Positions 16,474 to 25,133 of a stretch of DNA of 64,000 nt are shown here, one piece after another; position 1 is the first letter of the stretch, and each line of letters starts with the position of its first letter. The notes under the pieces are model-generated. The model saw only the letters and a list, made by a program, of their open reading frames with translations, was not told the DNA's origin and ran no database searches. This stretch comes from Candidatus Methylomirabilota bacterium (GTDB lineage: Bacteria > Methylomirabilota > Methylomirabilia > Rokubacteriales > CSP1-6). The DNA is taken from the NCBI GenBank assembly GCA_035764725.1, contig DASTYT010000149.1, positions 37,727 to 101,726 on the forward strand. Reading direction: 5' to 3'. Position numbers and translations under genes: made by a program.

Positions 16474-16489
16474 CACGCCACATCCGGGC
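16474..16489 (+). repeat. Target-site duplication, right copy
   Basis: Identical to 15399-15414. It ends next to the -35 box of the acetamidase promoter. Confidence 0.85.
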
Positions 16490-16526
16490 TTGACCTGGGG
16501 ATGCGGCCCCACTATGGTGGGGCCGC
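16490..16526 (+). promoter_or_regulatory. Promoter of acetamidase gene with a perfect palindrome over the -10
   Basis: TTGACC (16490-16495), 17-bp spacer, TATGGT (16513-16518). A perfect 10-bp inverted repeat (GCGGCCCCAC at 16503-16512, its complement at 16517-16526, 4-nt TATG centre) brackets the -10 box. This is a classic place for a repressor operator. It could alternatively form a 5' RNA hairpin. Confidence 0.55.
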
Positions 16527-16620
16527 GTCGTGGCGGTGCCTCGAAGGCGAGCGTAGCGGGAGGGATACTCCGACCGGCCAGCGACACCACCCCCAACCTT
16601 CTTTCGCGGAGGAGTCTGCC

Positions 16621-18027
16621 ATGTCGACGGACGAGCGAATCACTGACGAAGCAGGGAATGGACGTCGGGACTTCCTGAAGGGCGTGGTGGCGGTGGGTGG
16701 CCTGGCCGCCTCCGCCGTCGGCGCCCAGCTCTCGTCGGTGACGAGCGCCCAGGCTCAGCCCGGCCGCGTGCCCGGCACGACCAATCACTACTATGTCCCG
16801 GCCACCGACAAGACGGTGCACTGGGGCTACTTCAGCAAGCTCCTCAAGCCCCAGGTCGAGGTGAGCTCGGGCGACTACGTCACGCTCGAGACCATCACGC
16901 ATCACGCCAATGACGACGCGGACCGGATGGTGAAGGGCGACCCCGGCGTGGAGAGCATCTACCACTGGGACCGTAACGGGAAGAACGTGGACCGGCGCGG
17001 CGCCGGGCCCATGAATCCCACGCTGTTCGGCCGCGGGGCCGGCGAAGGCCTCGGCGTCCACATCTGCACGGGTCCGGTGGCGGTCCGCGGCGCCATGCCG
17101 GGCGACATCCTCGAGGTGCGTATCGTCGACGTGAAGCCGCGGCCGTGCGCCAATCCTCTGTACAAGGGCAAGGCGTTCGGCAGCAACGCCGCCGCGTGGT
17201 GGGGATTCCACTACAAGCTGCTCGAGACCGACCCCAAGCCCCGCGAGGTGATCACCATCTACGAGGTCGACGCCACTGGCGAGCGCAACTGGGCGAAGGG
17301 CGTGTACAATTTCCAGTGGACGCCGCAGACGGACCCCTTCGGCGTGGTTCACAAGATCATCGACTATCCCGGCGTGCCCGTGGACCACAAGACCGTGCAA
17401 GAGCGGCACGGCATCCTGAAGAACATCCGCGTCCCGATCCGCCCCCACTTCGGCGTGCTCGGGCTGGCGCCGAGCGAGGCCGACTACGTGGACTCGATCC
17501 CGCCCAACTACGTGGGGGGCAACATCGACGACTGGCGCATCGGCAAGGGGGCGACCATGTACTACCCGGTCGCGGTGCCGGGTGCGCTGCTCTCGGCCGG
17601 TGACCCGCACGCTTCCCAGGGCGACTCCGAGCTCTGCGGCACCGCCATCGAGTGCTCGCTCACCGGCACCTTCCAGCTCATCCTCCGGAAGAAGGACACG
17701 CTGGCGGGCACCGCGCTGGCCGGCCTCGAGTACCCGCTGCTCGAGACCCAGGACGAGTGGGTGCTGCACGGCTTCAGCTATCCCAAGTACCTCACCGATC
17801 TCGGGGCGAAGGCGCAGTCGGACATCTACTCGAAATCCTCGGTGGACCTCGCCATGCAGGACGCCTTCAGGAAGGCGCGCCATTTCCTCATGAACACCCG
17901 CGGCCTGTCGGAGGACGAGGCGAACTCGCTCCTGTCGGTCGGCGCGGATTTCGGCATCACCCAGGTCGTGGACGGTAACTGGGGCGTGCACGCGATCATC
18001 AAGAAGGCGCTCTTCGCCGGCGAATAG
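16621..18027 (+). CDS. Tat-exported acetamidase/formamidase family protein
   Basis: A 468-residue FmdA/AmdA-family amidase that would release ammonia from a short amide. The N-terminus GRRDFLKGVVAVGGLAAS is a twin-arginine signal; signal cleavage is likely near SAQAQ (residues ~41-45). Family blocks include HHANDDADR, HICTGPVAVRGAMPGD, RPHFGVLGLAPSE, PPNYVGGNIDDWRIGKGA and GDPHASQGDSELCGTAIE. Most acetamidases are cytoplasmic, so export is noteworthy. A promoter with an operator-like palindrome lies about 100 bp upstream. It is followed by two MFS transporter genes on the same strand, possibly for uptake of a breakdown product. Confidence 0.92.
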   Translation: MSTDERITDEAGNGRRDFLKGVVAVGGLAASAVGAQLSSVTSAQAQPGRVPGTTNHYYVPATDKTVHWGYFSKLLKPQVEVSSGDYVTLETITHHANDDADRMVKGDPGVESIYHWDRNGKNVDRRGAGPMNPTLFGRGAGEGLGVHICTGPVAVRGAMPGDILEVRIVDVKPRPCANPLYKGKAFGSNAAAWWGFHYKLLETDPKPREVITIYEVDATGERNWAKGVYNFQWTPQTDPFGVVHKIIDYPGVPVDHKTVQERHGILKNIRVPIRPHFGVLGLAPSEADYVDSIPPNYVGGNIDDWRIGKGATMYYPVAVPGALLSAGDPHASQGDSELCGTAIECSLTGTFQLILRKKDTLAGTALAGLEYPLLETQDEWVLHGFSYPKYLTDLGAKAQSDIYSKSSVDLAMQDAFRKARHFLMNTRGLSEDEANSLLSVGADFGITQVVDGNWGVHAIIKKALFAGE

Positions 18028-18114
18028 TCCGTCCTGCCGTTCTCTCCTCGACGCCGGCCCCGGCGCCCACACGCCGGGGACCGCGGGTCTGCTATCATCG
18101 ACGCAATCGCCCTC

Positions 18115-19401
18115 ATGACCCCACCGACAGCGTCGTCGGCCCGCATCCCGAGCCGCGCCAGACTGATGACCACGCTCTTCGTGGCCCAGGTCTGCGGCAG
18201 CACGGGCCACTCGATGAGCCTCGCCGTCGGCAGCATCCTCGCCGCCAGCCTCACCGGCACCAACACCTGGTCGGGCCTCCCCGTCTCGGTGGGCGCGCTG
18301 GGCACCGCGCTCGCAAGCTGGCCGCTCGCGCGCTTCATGGGCCGCGCCGGGCGCCGCCCGGGGTTGACGCTGGGCTACGGCCTCGCGGTGGCGGGCGCGG
18401 TCATCGGCATGCTGGGCGTGATGATGGGCAGCTTCGCGGTGATGCTCGTCGGCATGGCCTTCTTCGGCATCGGCAACACGTCGAATCTCCTCGCGCGCTA
18501 TGCGGCGGCCGACATAACCGCGCCGGCCGGGCGCGGCAAGGCCATGGGCATCATCGTCTGGGGCTCGGCGGCCGGCTCCATGATCGGGCCGATGCTGATG
18601 GACCCGGCGCTGCGCGTGGGCGCCGCGCTCGGCATCGCGTCCACGGCGAGCGCCTTCCTCGTGAGCGTGGCGGGCTACAGCGTCGCCGCCCTATTGAACG
18701 CCGCGCTGCTGCGGCCGGATCCCCTGGCCATCGCGCGCGAGCTCGAGGGGCAGCCGAGCGCCGCACGCGAGGCGGCGTCGCGGCCCGTCGATCGTGCGCG
18801 GACGTTCGGCGAGCTGCTGGGCGACCTCCGGGTGCAGATCGCGCTCACCACGCTGATGGTGAGCCAGTTCGTGATGATCGCCACCACGTCCACCTCGCCG
18901 GTGTATCTCCACGACCAGGGGCACCGGGTCGGTGTCATCGGCATCGCGGTGGCCCTGCACCTCGCCGGGATGTACGTGTCCTCGCCGCTCTCCGGCTGGC
19001 TCAGCGATCGCTTCGGGCGCCTGCCCATGATCGGGCTCGGCGCGCTCGTCCTGATCGCGGCCGTGATGCTGGCCGGTCTGGCGCCGGGGACCAATGGCCC
19101 GCTGGTGATCCTCGGCCTCTTCGTGAACGGAATCGGCTGGAATCTTGCCTTCGTCGCGGGGAGCGCGCTGCTGACCGACGCGCTCGCGCCCGCGGAGCGC
19201 GCATCCATCCAGGGCCTCGCCGATCTGTTCATGGGGCTCATGGGCGCTCTCGGCTCCGCGGTGGGCGGGATGATCCTCGGGCTCTGGGGGTTCGCGATCC
19301 TGAATGCGGTGGGGGCGGTCCTCACGTTCGGTCCGCTCGCCGTCACGCTCGTGCGGCGGCCGGCGCTGGCGACCGCCTCGGCGCGCACGCCTCTGCTATA
19401 G
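18115..19401 (+). CDS. MFS transporter
   Basis: A 428-residue major facilitator with about twelve hydrophobic helices. The loop between helices 2 and 3 has RFMGRAGRRPGLTLGYGLA, and the equivalent in the second half is SGWLSDRFGRLPMIGLGALV, the family GxLaDrxGrkx signature. It is a secondary transporter in the inner membrane; substrate unknown. The ATG at 18115 lies 16 bp after a TATCAT box (18093-18098), so it may have its own short-leader promoter. The stop is 13 bp before the next MFS gene. Confidence 0.92.
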   Translation: MTPPTASSARIPSRARLMTTLFVAQVCGSTGHSMSLAVGSILAASLTGTNTWSGLPVSVGALGTALASWPLARFMGRAGRRPGLTLGYGLAVAGAVIGMLGVMMGSFAVMLVGMAFFGIGNTSNLLARYAAADITAPAGRGKAMGIIVWGSAAGSMIGPMLMDPALRVGAALGIASTASAFLVSVAGYSVAALLNAALLRPDPLAIARELEGQPSAAREAASRPVDRARTFGELLGDLRVQIALTTLMVSQFVMIATTSTSPVYLHDQGHRVGVIGIAVALHLAGMYVSSPLSGWLSDRFGRLPMIGLGALVLIAAVMLAGLAPGTNGPLVILGLFVNGIGWNLAFVAGSALLTDALAPAERASIQGLADLFMGLMGALGSAVGGMILGLWGFAILNAVGAVLTFGPLAVTLVRRPALATASARTPLL

Positions 19402-19414
19402 TCGGGGAAGCTCC

Positions 19415-20671
19415 ATGGCCTCCTCGCCTCGCGTCTTCTACGGCTGGTGGATCACGGTGTCGTTCGCGGTGATGGTCTTCATGTCCGCCGGCATCCGTCA
19501 CGCGGTGGGCCCGTTCCTCAAGCCGATGGTGGCCGACCTCGGCGTGGACCGCGCGGCGTTCTCCCTCGTGATCGCGCTGGGGCTCTTCCTCTACGGTGCG
19601 TTCATGCCGTGGGTGGGGAGCCTCGCCGATCGCCTCGGGCCGCGCATGGTGACCTCCGCGGGCGCCCTGCTGCTCGCGATCTCGCTCGCGCTGGTCGGGT
19701 TCTGCCAGAACCTCTGGCAGCTCGCGCTGATCTACGGTGTCGTCGCGTCCATCGGGCTCGCCGCCACCGGACCCGTCGTCGCCAACGCGGTGGTATCGCG
19801 CTGGTTCAACCGGCGGCGCGGGATGGCGGTGTCGCTGCTCGGCAGCGCCTCGATGACGGGCATGAGCCTGCTCGTGCCGGTGGTGGCCTGGCTCATCGAG
19901 ACCTACGGGTGGCGCGCCACCTACGGCATCATGGGCGGCGCGGTGCTTCTCGGCATGCTGCCGCTCTGCCTCCTCGTCGTGCGCGACACGCCGGAGTCCA
20001 TGGGTCTCGGCGCCGATGGGGACGCGCTCGCCCCGGAGGCGACGAGGGTCGCGCCCGTGCGCACGCCCGCGAGCGCGGCGCTCCGCACGGTGGCGTTCTG
20101 GCAGCTCGCGGGGTCGTTCTTCACCTGCGGCTTCTCCATGAGCCTCATCTCGTCGCACGGCGTCCCGATGCTCACCGACCACGGCTACACGCCGATCTTC
20201 GCCTCGTGGATCATCGGCGTGCTCGGCGTGTCCAGCATCGTGTTCACGATGGGGCTCGGCGCGGTCGCCGACCGCTATGGCGCGCGGCCGGTGCTGGGCA
20301 GCATCTACGCGGGGCGCGCGCTCATCTTCGCGGGCCTCTACTTGATCCGCGACAATCCCTGGGCCATCCTCGCCGTCGCCGCGGTGGGCGGCGCCACCAT
20401 CGCCGGGTCCATGTCGATGACGTCCATGCTCACCGCGAGTATCTACGGGCGTTACTCGGTGGGCTCGATCCTCGGCGTGATCTTCCTCTGCCATCAGACC
20501 GGCGCCGCGCTGGGCTCCTCGATCGCCGGCGCCCTCTTCGAATCGACCGGCGGCTATGGCGTCATGTACACCGTCGCCTGCCTGTTCCTGCTCGCCGCGG
20601 CGCTGGTCAGCCTGCGCGTGGACAGCGGGACGCGGGTGGTGCGCTGGGTGCCGCGCCGTGTGGGCGCCTGA
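19415..20671 (+). CDS. MFS transporter (oxalate/monocarboxylate-like)
   Basis: A 418-residue major facilitator beginning FYGWWITVSFAVMVFMSAGI, the N-terminal helix typical of the oxalate:formate antiporter/monocarboxylate group. The loop signatures are WVGSLADRLGPRMV in the first half and GLGAVADRYGARPVLG in the second. The ATG at 19415 is preferred over an upstream in-frame start inside the previous gene because the typical N-terminus starts there; AGGAAG-type SD is weak (GGGGAAG). A TATAGT box (19397-19402) overlaps the stop of the preceding MFS gene, allowing separate transcription. Probable carboxylate transporter. Confidence 0.92.
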   Translation: MASSPRVFYGWWITVSFAVMVFMSAGIRHAVGPFLKPMVADLGVDRAAFSLVIALGLFLYGAFMPWVGSLADRLGPRMVTSAGALLLAISLALVGFCQNLWQLALIYGVVASIGLAATGPVVANAVVSRWFNRRRGMAVSLLGSASMTGMSLLVPVVAWLIETYGWRATYGIMGGAVLLGMLPLCLLVVRDTPESMGLGADGDALAPEATRVAPVRTPASAALRTVAFWQLAGSFFTCGFSMSLISSHGVPMLTDHGYTPIFASWIIGVLGVSSIVFTMGLGAVADRYGARPVLGSIYAGRALIFAGLYLIRDNPWAILAVAAVGGATIAGSMSMTSMLTASIYGRYSVGSILGVIFLCHQTGAALGSSIAGALFESTGGYGVMYTVACLFLLAAALVSLRVDSGTRVVRWVPRRVGA

Positions 20672-20688
20672 ACGAAAGGAGACGTGAC

Positions 20689-20997
20689 ATGCCGGACGTG
20701 CTCACCGTCGTGGCGAAGATCCGGGCGGCCAAGGGCAAGGGCGACGCGCTCGCCGCGCTCTTGAAGGAGCAAGTCGCCGCGGTGAAGAAGGCCGAGCCGG
20801 GCTGCCTGGTCTACCGCCCGCACCGCTCGACCAAGGACCCTGACCTCTTCATCTTCTACGAGCAGTACAAGGACGACGCCGCCTTCGACGTGCACCGGAA
20901 GGCCCCGCACCTCGCCGCCTATCGCGAGCGGCGGGAGAAGGAGGGGCTCACCGAGGGCCCGGCGGAAGTCGAGATCTACCGCTCGATCACCGACTAG
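20689..20997 (+). CDS. Antibiotic biosynthesis monooxygenase (ABM) domain protein
   Basis: A 102-residue single ABM/YgiN-like domain: LTVVAKIRAAKGKGDALAAL, EPGCLVYRPHRS, LFIFYEQYKDDAAFDVHRKA and HLAAYRERREK. Family members form dimers with a ferredoxin-like barrel and act as cofactor-free quinol or aromatic monooxygenases. The ATG has AAAGGAG 7 bp upstream. It follows the second MFS transporter by 17 bp and is probably in the same transcript. Confidence 0.92.
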   Translation: MPDVLTVVAKIRAAKGKGDALAALLKEQVAAVKKAEPGCLVYRPHRSTKDPDLFIFYEQYKDDAAFDVHRKAPHLAAYRERREKEGLTEGPAEVEIYRSITD

Positions 20998-21021
20998 GCG
21001 GCCCTCGGCGCTCGGCGGTCG

Positions 21022-22179
21022 TCACCGCCCGGTGAAATGCGGCATGACCTCCTTGCCGAGCCAGGCGAGCTGCTCGACCATCACCGCCTTGGGCGTGCCC
21101 ATGCTGTTGGAGAGGTGCACGTACTCGAGGCCGGGGAAGCGCGACTCGAGCTCGCGCAGGTAGGCCACCAGCTCCTCGGGCGGGCCGGCGAACCACGCGC
21201 CGACCTTCATGTAGTCCTCGACGGTCGGCACGCCCGCCGCGCGCCAGCCGGCCCGCTCGGTCGAGGCGGCGAGCTGGGTCGGCGTGATGCCGGGCACGAA
21301 GCCGAGGGGGCCGAACATCTTCACGTGCTCCTCGTAGAAGGGGGTGATCTCGCGGATACCGCGCTCGCGCGAGTCGGCGAGGTAGTAGAAGATGCCGAGG
21401 CTCAGTCCCTCGCCGAGCTTCCAGTCCTTGCCCGCGCGCTGGGCGGACTCCCGGAACGCGTAGATGGACTTCTCCGCCATGGTGGCGGCGCCGCCGCCGA
21501 TCAGGCCTTTGATCCCGTGCTTGTGCATGAAGTCGAGGCCGCGCGCGCTCGCGCTCACCACCGGCTGCCATGTCTCCACCGGCAGATGGAGGGGCCGCGG
21601 CACCAGCGTCAGCTCTTTGAGCTCGTAGCCGCGATACGGCACCGCCGGCGGCAGCGTGTAGTGCGTGCCCTGGTGCGAGAAGGACTCCGAGTTGAAGGCC
21701 TTCATGATGATCTCGACCTGCTCCTCGAAGAGCGCGCGATTGGCCTCCTGATCGAGCATGGGCGCGCCGAACGTCTCGACCTCTCGCGTGTGGTAGCCAC
21801 GGCCCACGCCGAACACCGTGCGCCCCTTGGTGAGGATGTCGGCGGTGGCAAAGTCCTCGGCGAGCCGCAGGGGATGCCACATGGGGGTGATGTTGAACCC
21901 ACAGCCGATGCGGAGGCGGGAGGTGAGGTGGGCGAGATGCACGGCCGCCATCAGGATGTTCGGGATGACCTCGTAGCCCTCGTGCTGAAAGTGATGCTCG
22001 GCGAGCCACAGGGTGTGGAACCCGTGATCGTCCATGACCCGCGCGATGGCCTCGGTCTTCTCGAACACCGAGGCGAGGTGCGCGTTCGAGTAGCGGCGCT
22101 CGTTGGCGGGCGTGGCGTCCTGGCCGATGTCGCCCAGGTCCACGTGGCCGGCATACACATTGGAGAACTTGGTGATCAT
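21022..22179 (-). CDS. LLM-class flavin-dependent oxidoreductase
   Basis: A 385-residue luciferase-like monooxygenase with a TIM-barrel fold. Typical blocks are RVMDDHGFHTLWLAEHHF, RLRIGCGFNITPMWHPLRLA, DILTKGRTVFGVGRGYHTRE and GPPEELVAYLRELESRFPG. These enzymes use FMNH2 (or F420) and O2 to oxidise or desulfonate organic substrates; the substrate cannot be given. The ATG follows GGGAGGAG. It is convergent with the MFS/ABM group and divergent from the lipoprotein cassette. Confidence 0.92.
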   Translation of the reverse strand: MITKFSNVYAGHVDLGDIGQDATPANERRYSNAHLASVFEKTEAIARVMDDHGFHTLWLAEHHFQHEGYEVIPNILMAAVHLAHLTSRLRIGCGFNITPMWHPLRLAEDFATADILTKGRTVFGVGRGYHTREVETFGAPMLDQEANRALFEEQVEIIMKAFNSESFSHQGTHYTLPPAVPYRGYELKELTLVPRPLHLPVETWQPVVSASARGLDFMHKHGIKGLIGGGAATMAEKSIYAFRESAQRAGKDWKLGEGLSLGIFYYLADSRERGIREITPFYEEHVKMFGPLGFVPGITPTQLAASTERAGWRAAGVPTVEDYMKVGAWFAGPPEELVAYLRELESRFPGLEYVHLSNSMGTPKAVMVEQLAWLGKEVMPHFTGR

Positions 22180-22273
22180 GGGGGCTCCTCCCTGGGGGCC
22201 TATCCTACCTCAGCGCCTAGGACCAAGGTCCCACGCGACCCCTGGGCCCGTGCGGAGTAGACAGGAGGGAGCC

Positions 22274-22978
22274 ATGGCCGCCCGGATCCGTATGGCGCTG
22301 CTCGCTGCGTCGACCGCGCTCCTGACCGCGTGCGGCTCGCCGCTCTACGTGTGGGACACCCACACGACCTCCATGCCCCGCGCGCGCGGGCTGGAGCTCG
22401 CCGAGGTGGGGCGCCAGCCCGTCGCCGTGCTGCCCGTCGTCGCGCCGGGCGCGCTCCAGGGGTTCAGCGCCTCGGTGTCCCACGCCCTCGTGCGGACGCT
22501 GCCGGAGATCTCGCTCCCGCTGAGCGCCCTCGCCACGCCCGACGTGGTCAACGTGGTCAACACCCGTGGCCTCGCCGCCGACTACGCGGATCTCCTGGGC
22601 GGGTTCGGCCGCAGCGGCATCCTGGAGCGCGAGCGGCTGGGGCGCCTCGGGACGGCGCTGGACTGCCGCTATGCGCTGCTGCCAGGCATTTCGGCCTTCG
22701 ATCATTCCCTTCTGGACCGCTTCGAGATGTTCGGGGTCAAGATCGTGAGGACCCGGGTGCTCGTGCTGCGGCTCTGGCTTCAGCTCTGGGACACGCGCAC
22801 GGGCGAGCTCGTCTGGGAGTCGGCGGGGGAAGGGGCGGTGGTGACCGAGCTCGCCAACAGCAGCCGGGTCATCGCGGTGGACGAGGTGGCGCAAAAGATC
22901 TGGAAGCGCATGCTCGAGGACGGGCTGGTGGCGGGCAAGCTCTCCTCGCGTGCGCCTATTCCGTGCGAGATCTGTTGA
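22274..22978 (+). CDS. Conserved lipoprotein of unknown function
   Basis: A 234-residue protein with a lipoprotein signal: a basic start MAARIRMALLAAST, a hydrophobic core and lipobox LLTAC with Cys at about residue 21. The mature part begins with a VAVLPVVAPGALQGFSASVS segment resembling the first strand and helix of TolB/CsgG-like periplasmic lipoprotein domains, then ALDCRYALLPGISAF and LRLWLQLWDTRTGELVWES. The last feature, a strand that relates gene product to a measured export or assembly role in this superfamily, is only suggestive. The ATG follows ACAGGAGGGAG. It opens a five-gene same-strand run. Confidence 0.75.
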   Translation: MAARIRMALLAASTALLTACGSPLYVWDTHTTSMPRARGLELAEVGRQPVAVLPVVAPGALQGFSASVSHALVRTLPEISLPLSALATPDVVNVVNTRGLAADYADLLGGFGRSGILERERLGRLGTALDCRYALLPGISAFDHSLLDRFEMFGVKIVRTRVLVLRLWLQLWDTRTGELVWESAGEGAVVTELANSSRVIAVDEVAQKIWKRMLEDGLVAGKLSSRAPIPCEIC

Positions 22979-23010
22979 TCTTTGCCCGACTTCCGTTCAA
23001 GACTGATCGC

Positions 23011-24312
23011 ATGACCCGCACCGATCGCTACGGCCTGCCGCTGACCACGTCCTCGCCCGTCGCCGCCGAGCAGCTCCAGCTCGGCATGGATCGCCTCCTC
23101 GCCTACGGCCGCGGCGCCGACACCGCGTTCGCGGCCGCGCTCGCCGCCGACGAGGGCTTCGCGATGGCCCACGCGGGGCAGGCCCTCCACCATTTCTTCA
23201 TGGCCGACGGCGCGGCGGCGCGGGCCGCCGTCGCTCGCGCGCGCGAGCGCGTCGGGGGCGCCAGCCGCCGTGAGCAGCAGCACGTGGAGGCCCTCGGCGC
23301 GATCGTGGGCGGGGAGACGGCGCGCGGCCTCGCGCTGATCGAGGCGCACACGCGGGACTTTCCGCGCGACGCCCTGCTCGTGAAGCAGGCCAGCAGCAGC
23401 ATCGGCTTCAGCGGGCGCGCCGATCGCGAGGCGTATCGCACCGGCTATCTCGAAGCCCTCGCGTCCGCCTTCGGCGATGACTGGTGGTTCCAGTCGGAGC
23501 TGGCCTTCGTCTATCACGAGACGGGGCGCTTCGCGGAGTCCCAGGCGCTGTCCGAGCGCTCGCTCGCCCAGTACCCGGCCAACGCCAATGCCAGCCACAA
23601 CATCGCCCACGTCTTCTTCGAGACGCTCGATCATGACGGCGGGGTGGCGTTCCTCGAGCAATGGCTCGAGGGCTACGACCGCGATGCTCCCTATCACTGC
23701 CACCTCGCCTGGCACCTCGGGCTCTTCGAGCTGCACCGCGGCCGCATCGACCGCGTGCTCGAGATCTTCGACCGCGACATCCAGCCCGCGTCCAATCCCC
23801 GGCTCGCGGTGATGGATGGGCCCGCCGCCCTCTGGCGGCTCCGGCTCTACGGTCACGACGAGGGCCGCGCGCGCTGGACGCCGCTCGCCGCGCTGGCCGC
23901 GAAGGTGGCGCGGCCCGGCTTCGTGTTCGGCGACGTGCACGCCGCGCTCGCCTATGCGGCGAGCGGGGACACGCAGGCCATGACGGCGCTGCTCGACAGC
24001 CTGCGCGCGCTCGCCGGGAAAGGCCACCCCGTGGCGCAGGTGGGCTATCCGCTCGCCCAGGGCATCGCCGCTTTCGCGGCGGGTGATCATGCCGGCGCGC
24101 TTCGTCACTTCGAGCCCATCGAGGCCGAAATCCACCGCATGGGCGGCAGCCATGCCCAGTGGGAGATCATCGAGGAGACGATGGTGGTCGCGTACCTGCG
24201 TCTCGGTCGCGCCGAGGACGCCGCGCGGCTCCTCCGCAAGCGCCTGGCCCGACGGCCCACCCCGCAGGACGCGCGCTGGCTCGACGCCGCCGAGGCGCGC
24301 GCCGCGCGCTAG
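23011..24312 (+). CDS. TPR-repeat protein (TTC38-like)
   Basis: A 433-residue, mostly helical protein with tetratricopeptide-like repeats across its length, for example FAMAHAGQALHHFFMADGA, AFVYHETGRFAESQALSERS, LAWHLGLFELHRGRIDRVLE and LAYAASGDTQAMTALLDSL. The arrangement resembles the TTC38-type proteins found in many bacteria, whose role is not known. No signal peptide, so cytoplasmic. The ATG is 32 bp after the lipoprotein stop. TPR proteins mediate protein contacts; a scaffold role for the neighbouring envelope genes is possible but unproven. Confidence 0.8.
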   Translation: MTRTDRYGLPLTTSSPVAAEQLQLGMDRLLAYGRGADTAFAAALAADEGFAMAHAGQALHHFFMADGAAARAAVARARERVGGASRREQQHVEALGAIVGGETARGLALIEAHTRDFPRDALLVKQASSSIGFSGRADREAYRTGYLEALASAFGDDWWFQSELAFVYHETGRFAESQALSERSLAQYPANANASHNIAHVFFETLDHDGGVAFLEQWLEGYDRDAPYHCHLAWHLGLFELHRGRIDRVLEIFDRDIQPASNPRLAVMDGPAALWRLRLYGHDEGRARWTPLAALAAKVARPGFVFGDVHAALAYAASGDTQAMTALLDSLRALAGKGHPVAQVGYPLAQGIAAFAAGDHAGALRHFEPIEAEIHRMGGSHAQWEIIEETMVVAYLRLGRAEDAARLLRKRLARRPTPQDARWLDAAEARAAR

Positions 24313-24316
24313 CGCG

Positions 24317-25102
24317 ATGCCGGTCGCCTTCCGAGGCGAGGGCGAGGTGCTGGACGCCGACGGCGTCGCCGCGGCCTGCGACATGCTCGGGGTGCGCGCC
24401 GCCGAGCTGTGGGCGGTACTCACCGTGGAGACCCGAGGCTGCGGCTATCTCGCCGACCGCCGCCCCCTCATCCTCTTCGAGCGCCACTACTTCAGCCGCC
24501 TCACCAAACGGCGCTTTGACGCAAAATATTCAGACGTCAGCAATTCCCAGTGGGGCGGCTACGTGGGCGGCGCCCGCGAGTACGACCGCCTCGCCCGTGC
24601 GATCAAGCTCGACCGCGCGGCGGCGCTCCGCAGCGCGTCCTGGGGGCTCGGCCAGGTCATGGGGGACAACTTCAAGGCCGCCGGATTCGTGGACGTGGAG
24701 CCGCTGGTCAGCGCGTTCGTGGCCTCGGAGAACGCTCAGCTCGCCGGCATGGCGTGCTTCATCGGAGCCATCGGCGCCGCCGCCCACCTGCGCGCCCACA
24801 ACTGGCCGGCCTTCGCCGCCGCGTACAACGGCCCCGCCTACGCGCAGAACTCCTACGACGAGCGGCTGCGCGCGGCGCATCAGAAGTACGTGACGGGCGC
24901 GCTGCCCGATCTCGCCGTGCGGGGCATCCAGGCCTATCTCGTGTATCTCGGCTACAACCCCGGCCCGGTGGACGGCGTGGTGGGGCGCTTCACGCGCTCG
25001 GCCCTGCGCATGTTCCAGGAGAAGGAAGGGCTGCCGATCCGCGAGGCGTTCGACGCGGACATGCTGAAGGCGGTGCGAGAGCGAGCAGTGCGCGGAGCCT
25101 GA
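24317..25102 (+). CDS. N-acetylmuramidase with C-terminal peptidoglycan-binding domain
   Basis: A 261-residue two-domain protein. The first ~180 residues match the N-acetylmuramidase (DUF3380) family: LWAVLTVETRGCGYLADRRP with a likely catalytic Glu, ILFERHYFSRLT, SWGLGQVMGDNFKAAGF and FAAAYNGPAYAQNSYDERL. The rest is a peptidoglycan-binding fold type 1 module, AVRGIQAYLVYLGYNPGPVD followed by GVVGRFTRSALRMFQ. Such enzymes cut the glycan strand and are common as phage endolysins. No signal peptide is visible, and no holin or phage structural gene is nearby. The ATG is 4 bp after the TPR stop, so it is co-translated with the TPR gene. Confidence 0.85.
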   Translation: MPVAFRGEGEVLDADGVAAACDMLGVRAAELWAVLTVETRGCGYLADRRPLILFERHYFSRLTKRRFDAKYSDVSNSQWGGYVGGAREYDRLARAIKLDRAAALRSASWGLGQVMGDNFKAAGFVDVEPLVSAFVASENAQLAGMACFIGAIGAAAHLRAHNWPAFAAAYNGPAYAQNSYDERLRAAHQKYVTGALPDLAVRGIQAYLVYLGYNPGPVDGVVGRFTRSALRMFQEKEGLPIREAFDADMLKAVRERAVRGA

Positions 25103-25133
25103 GCGCGCGCCCGACGCGCGGGAGGAGGGACGC

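Noticed and set aside
15565-18210. 881-codon minus-strand frame across the IS and the acetamidase
   Set aside because: Antisense to the transposase and acetamidase with clear motifs; it also spans the IS boundary, so cannot be an old gene.
24317-25102. Muramidase as evidence of a prophage
   Set aside because: No holin, tail, capsid, integrase or attachment site is visible nearby, and neighbours are lipoprotein and TPR genes.
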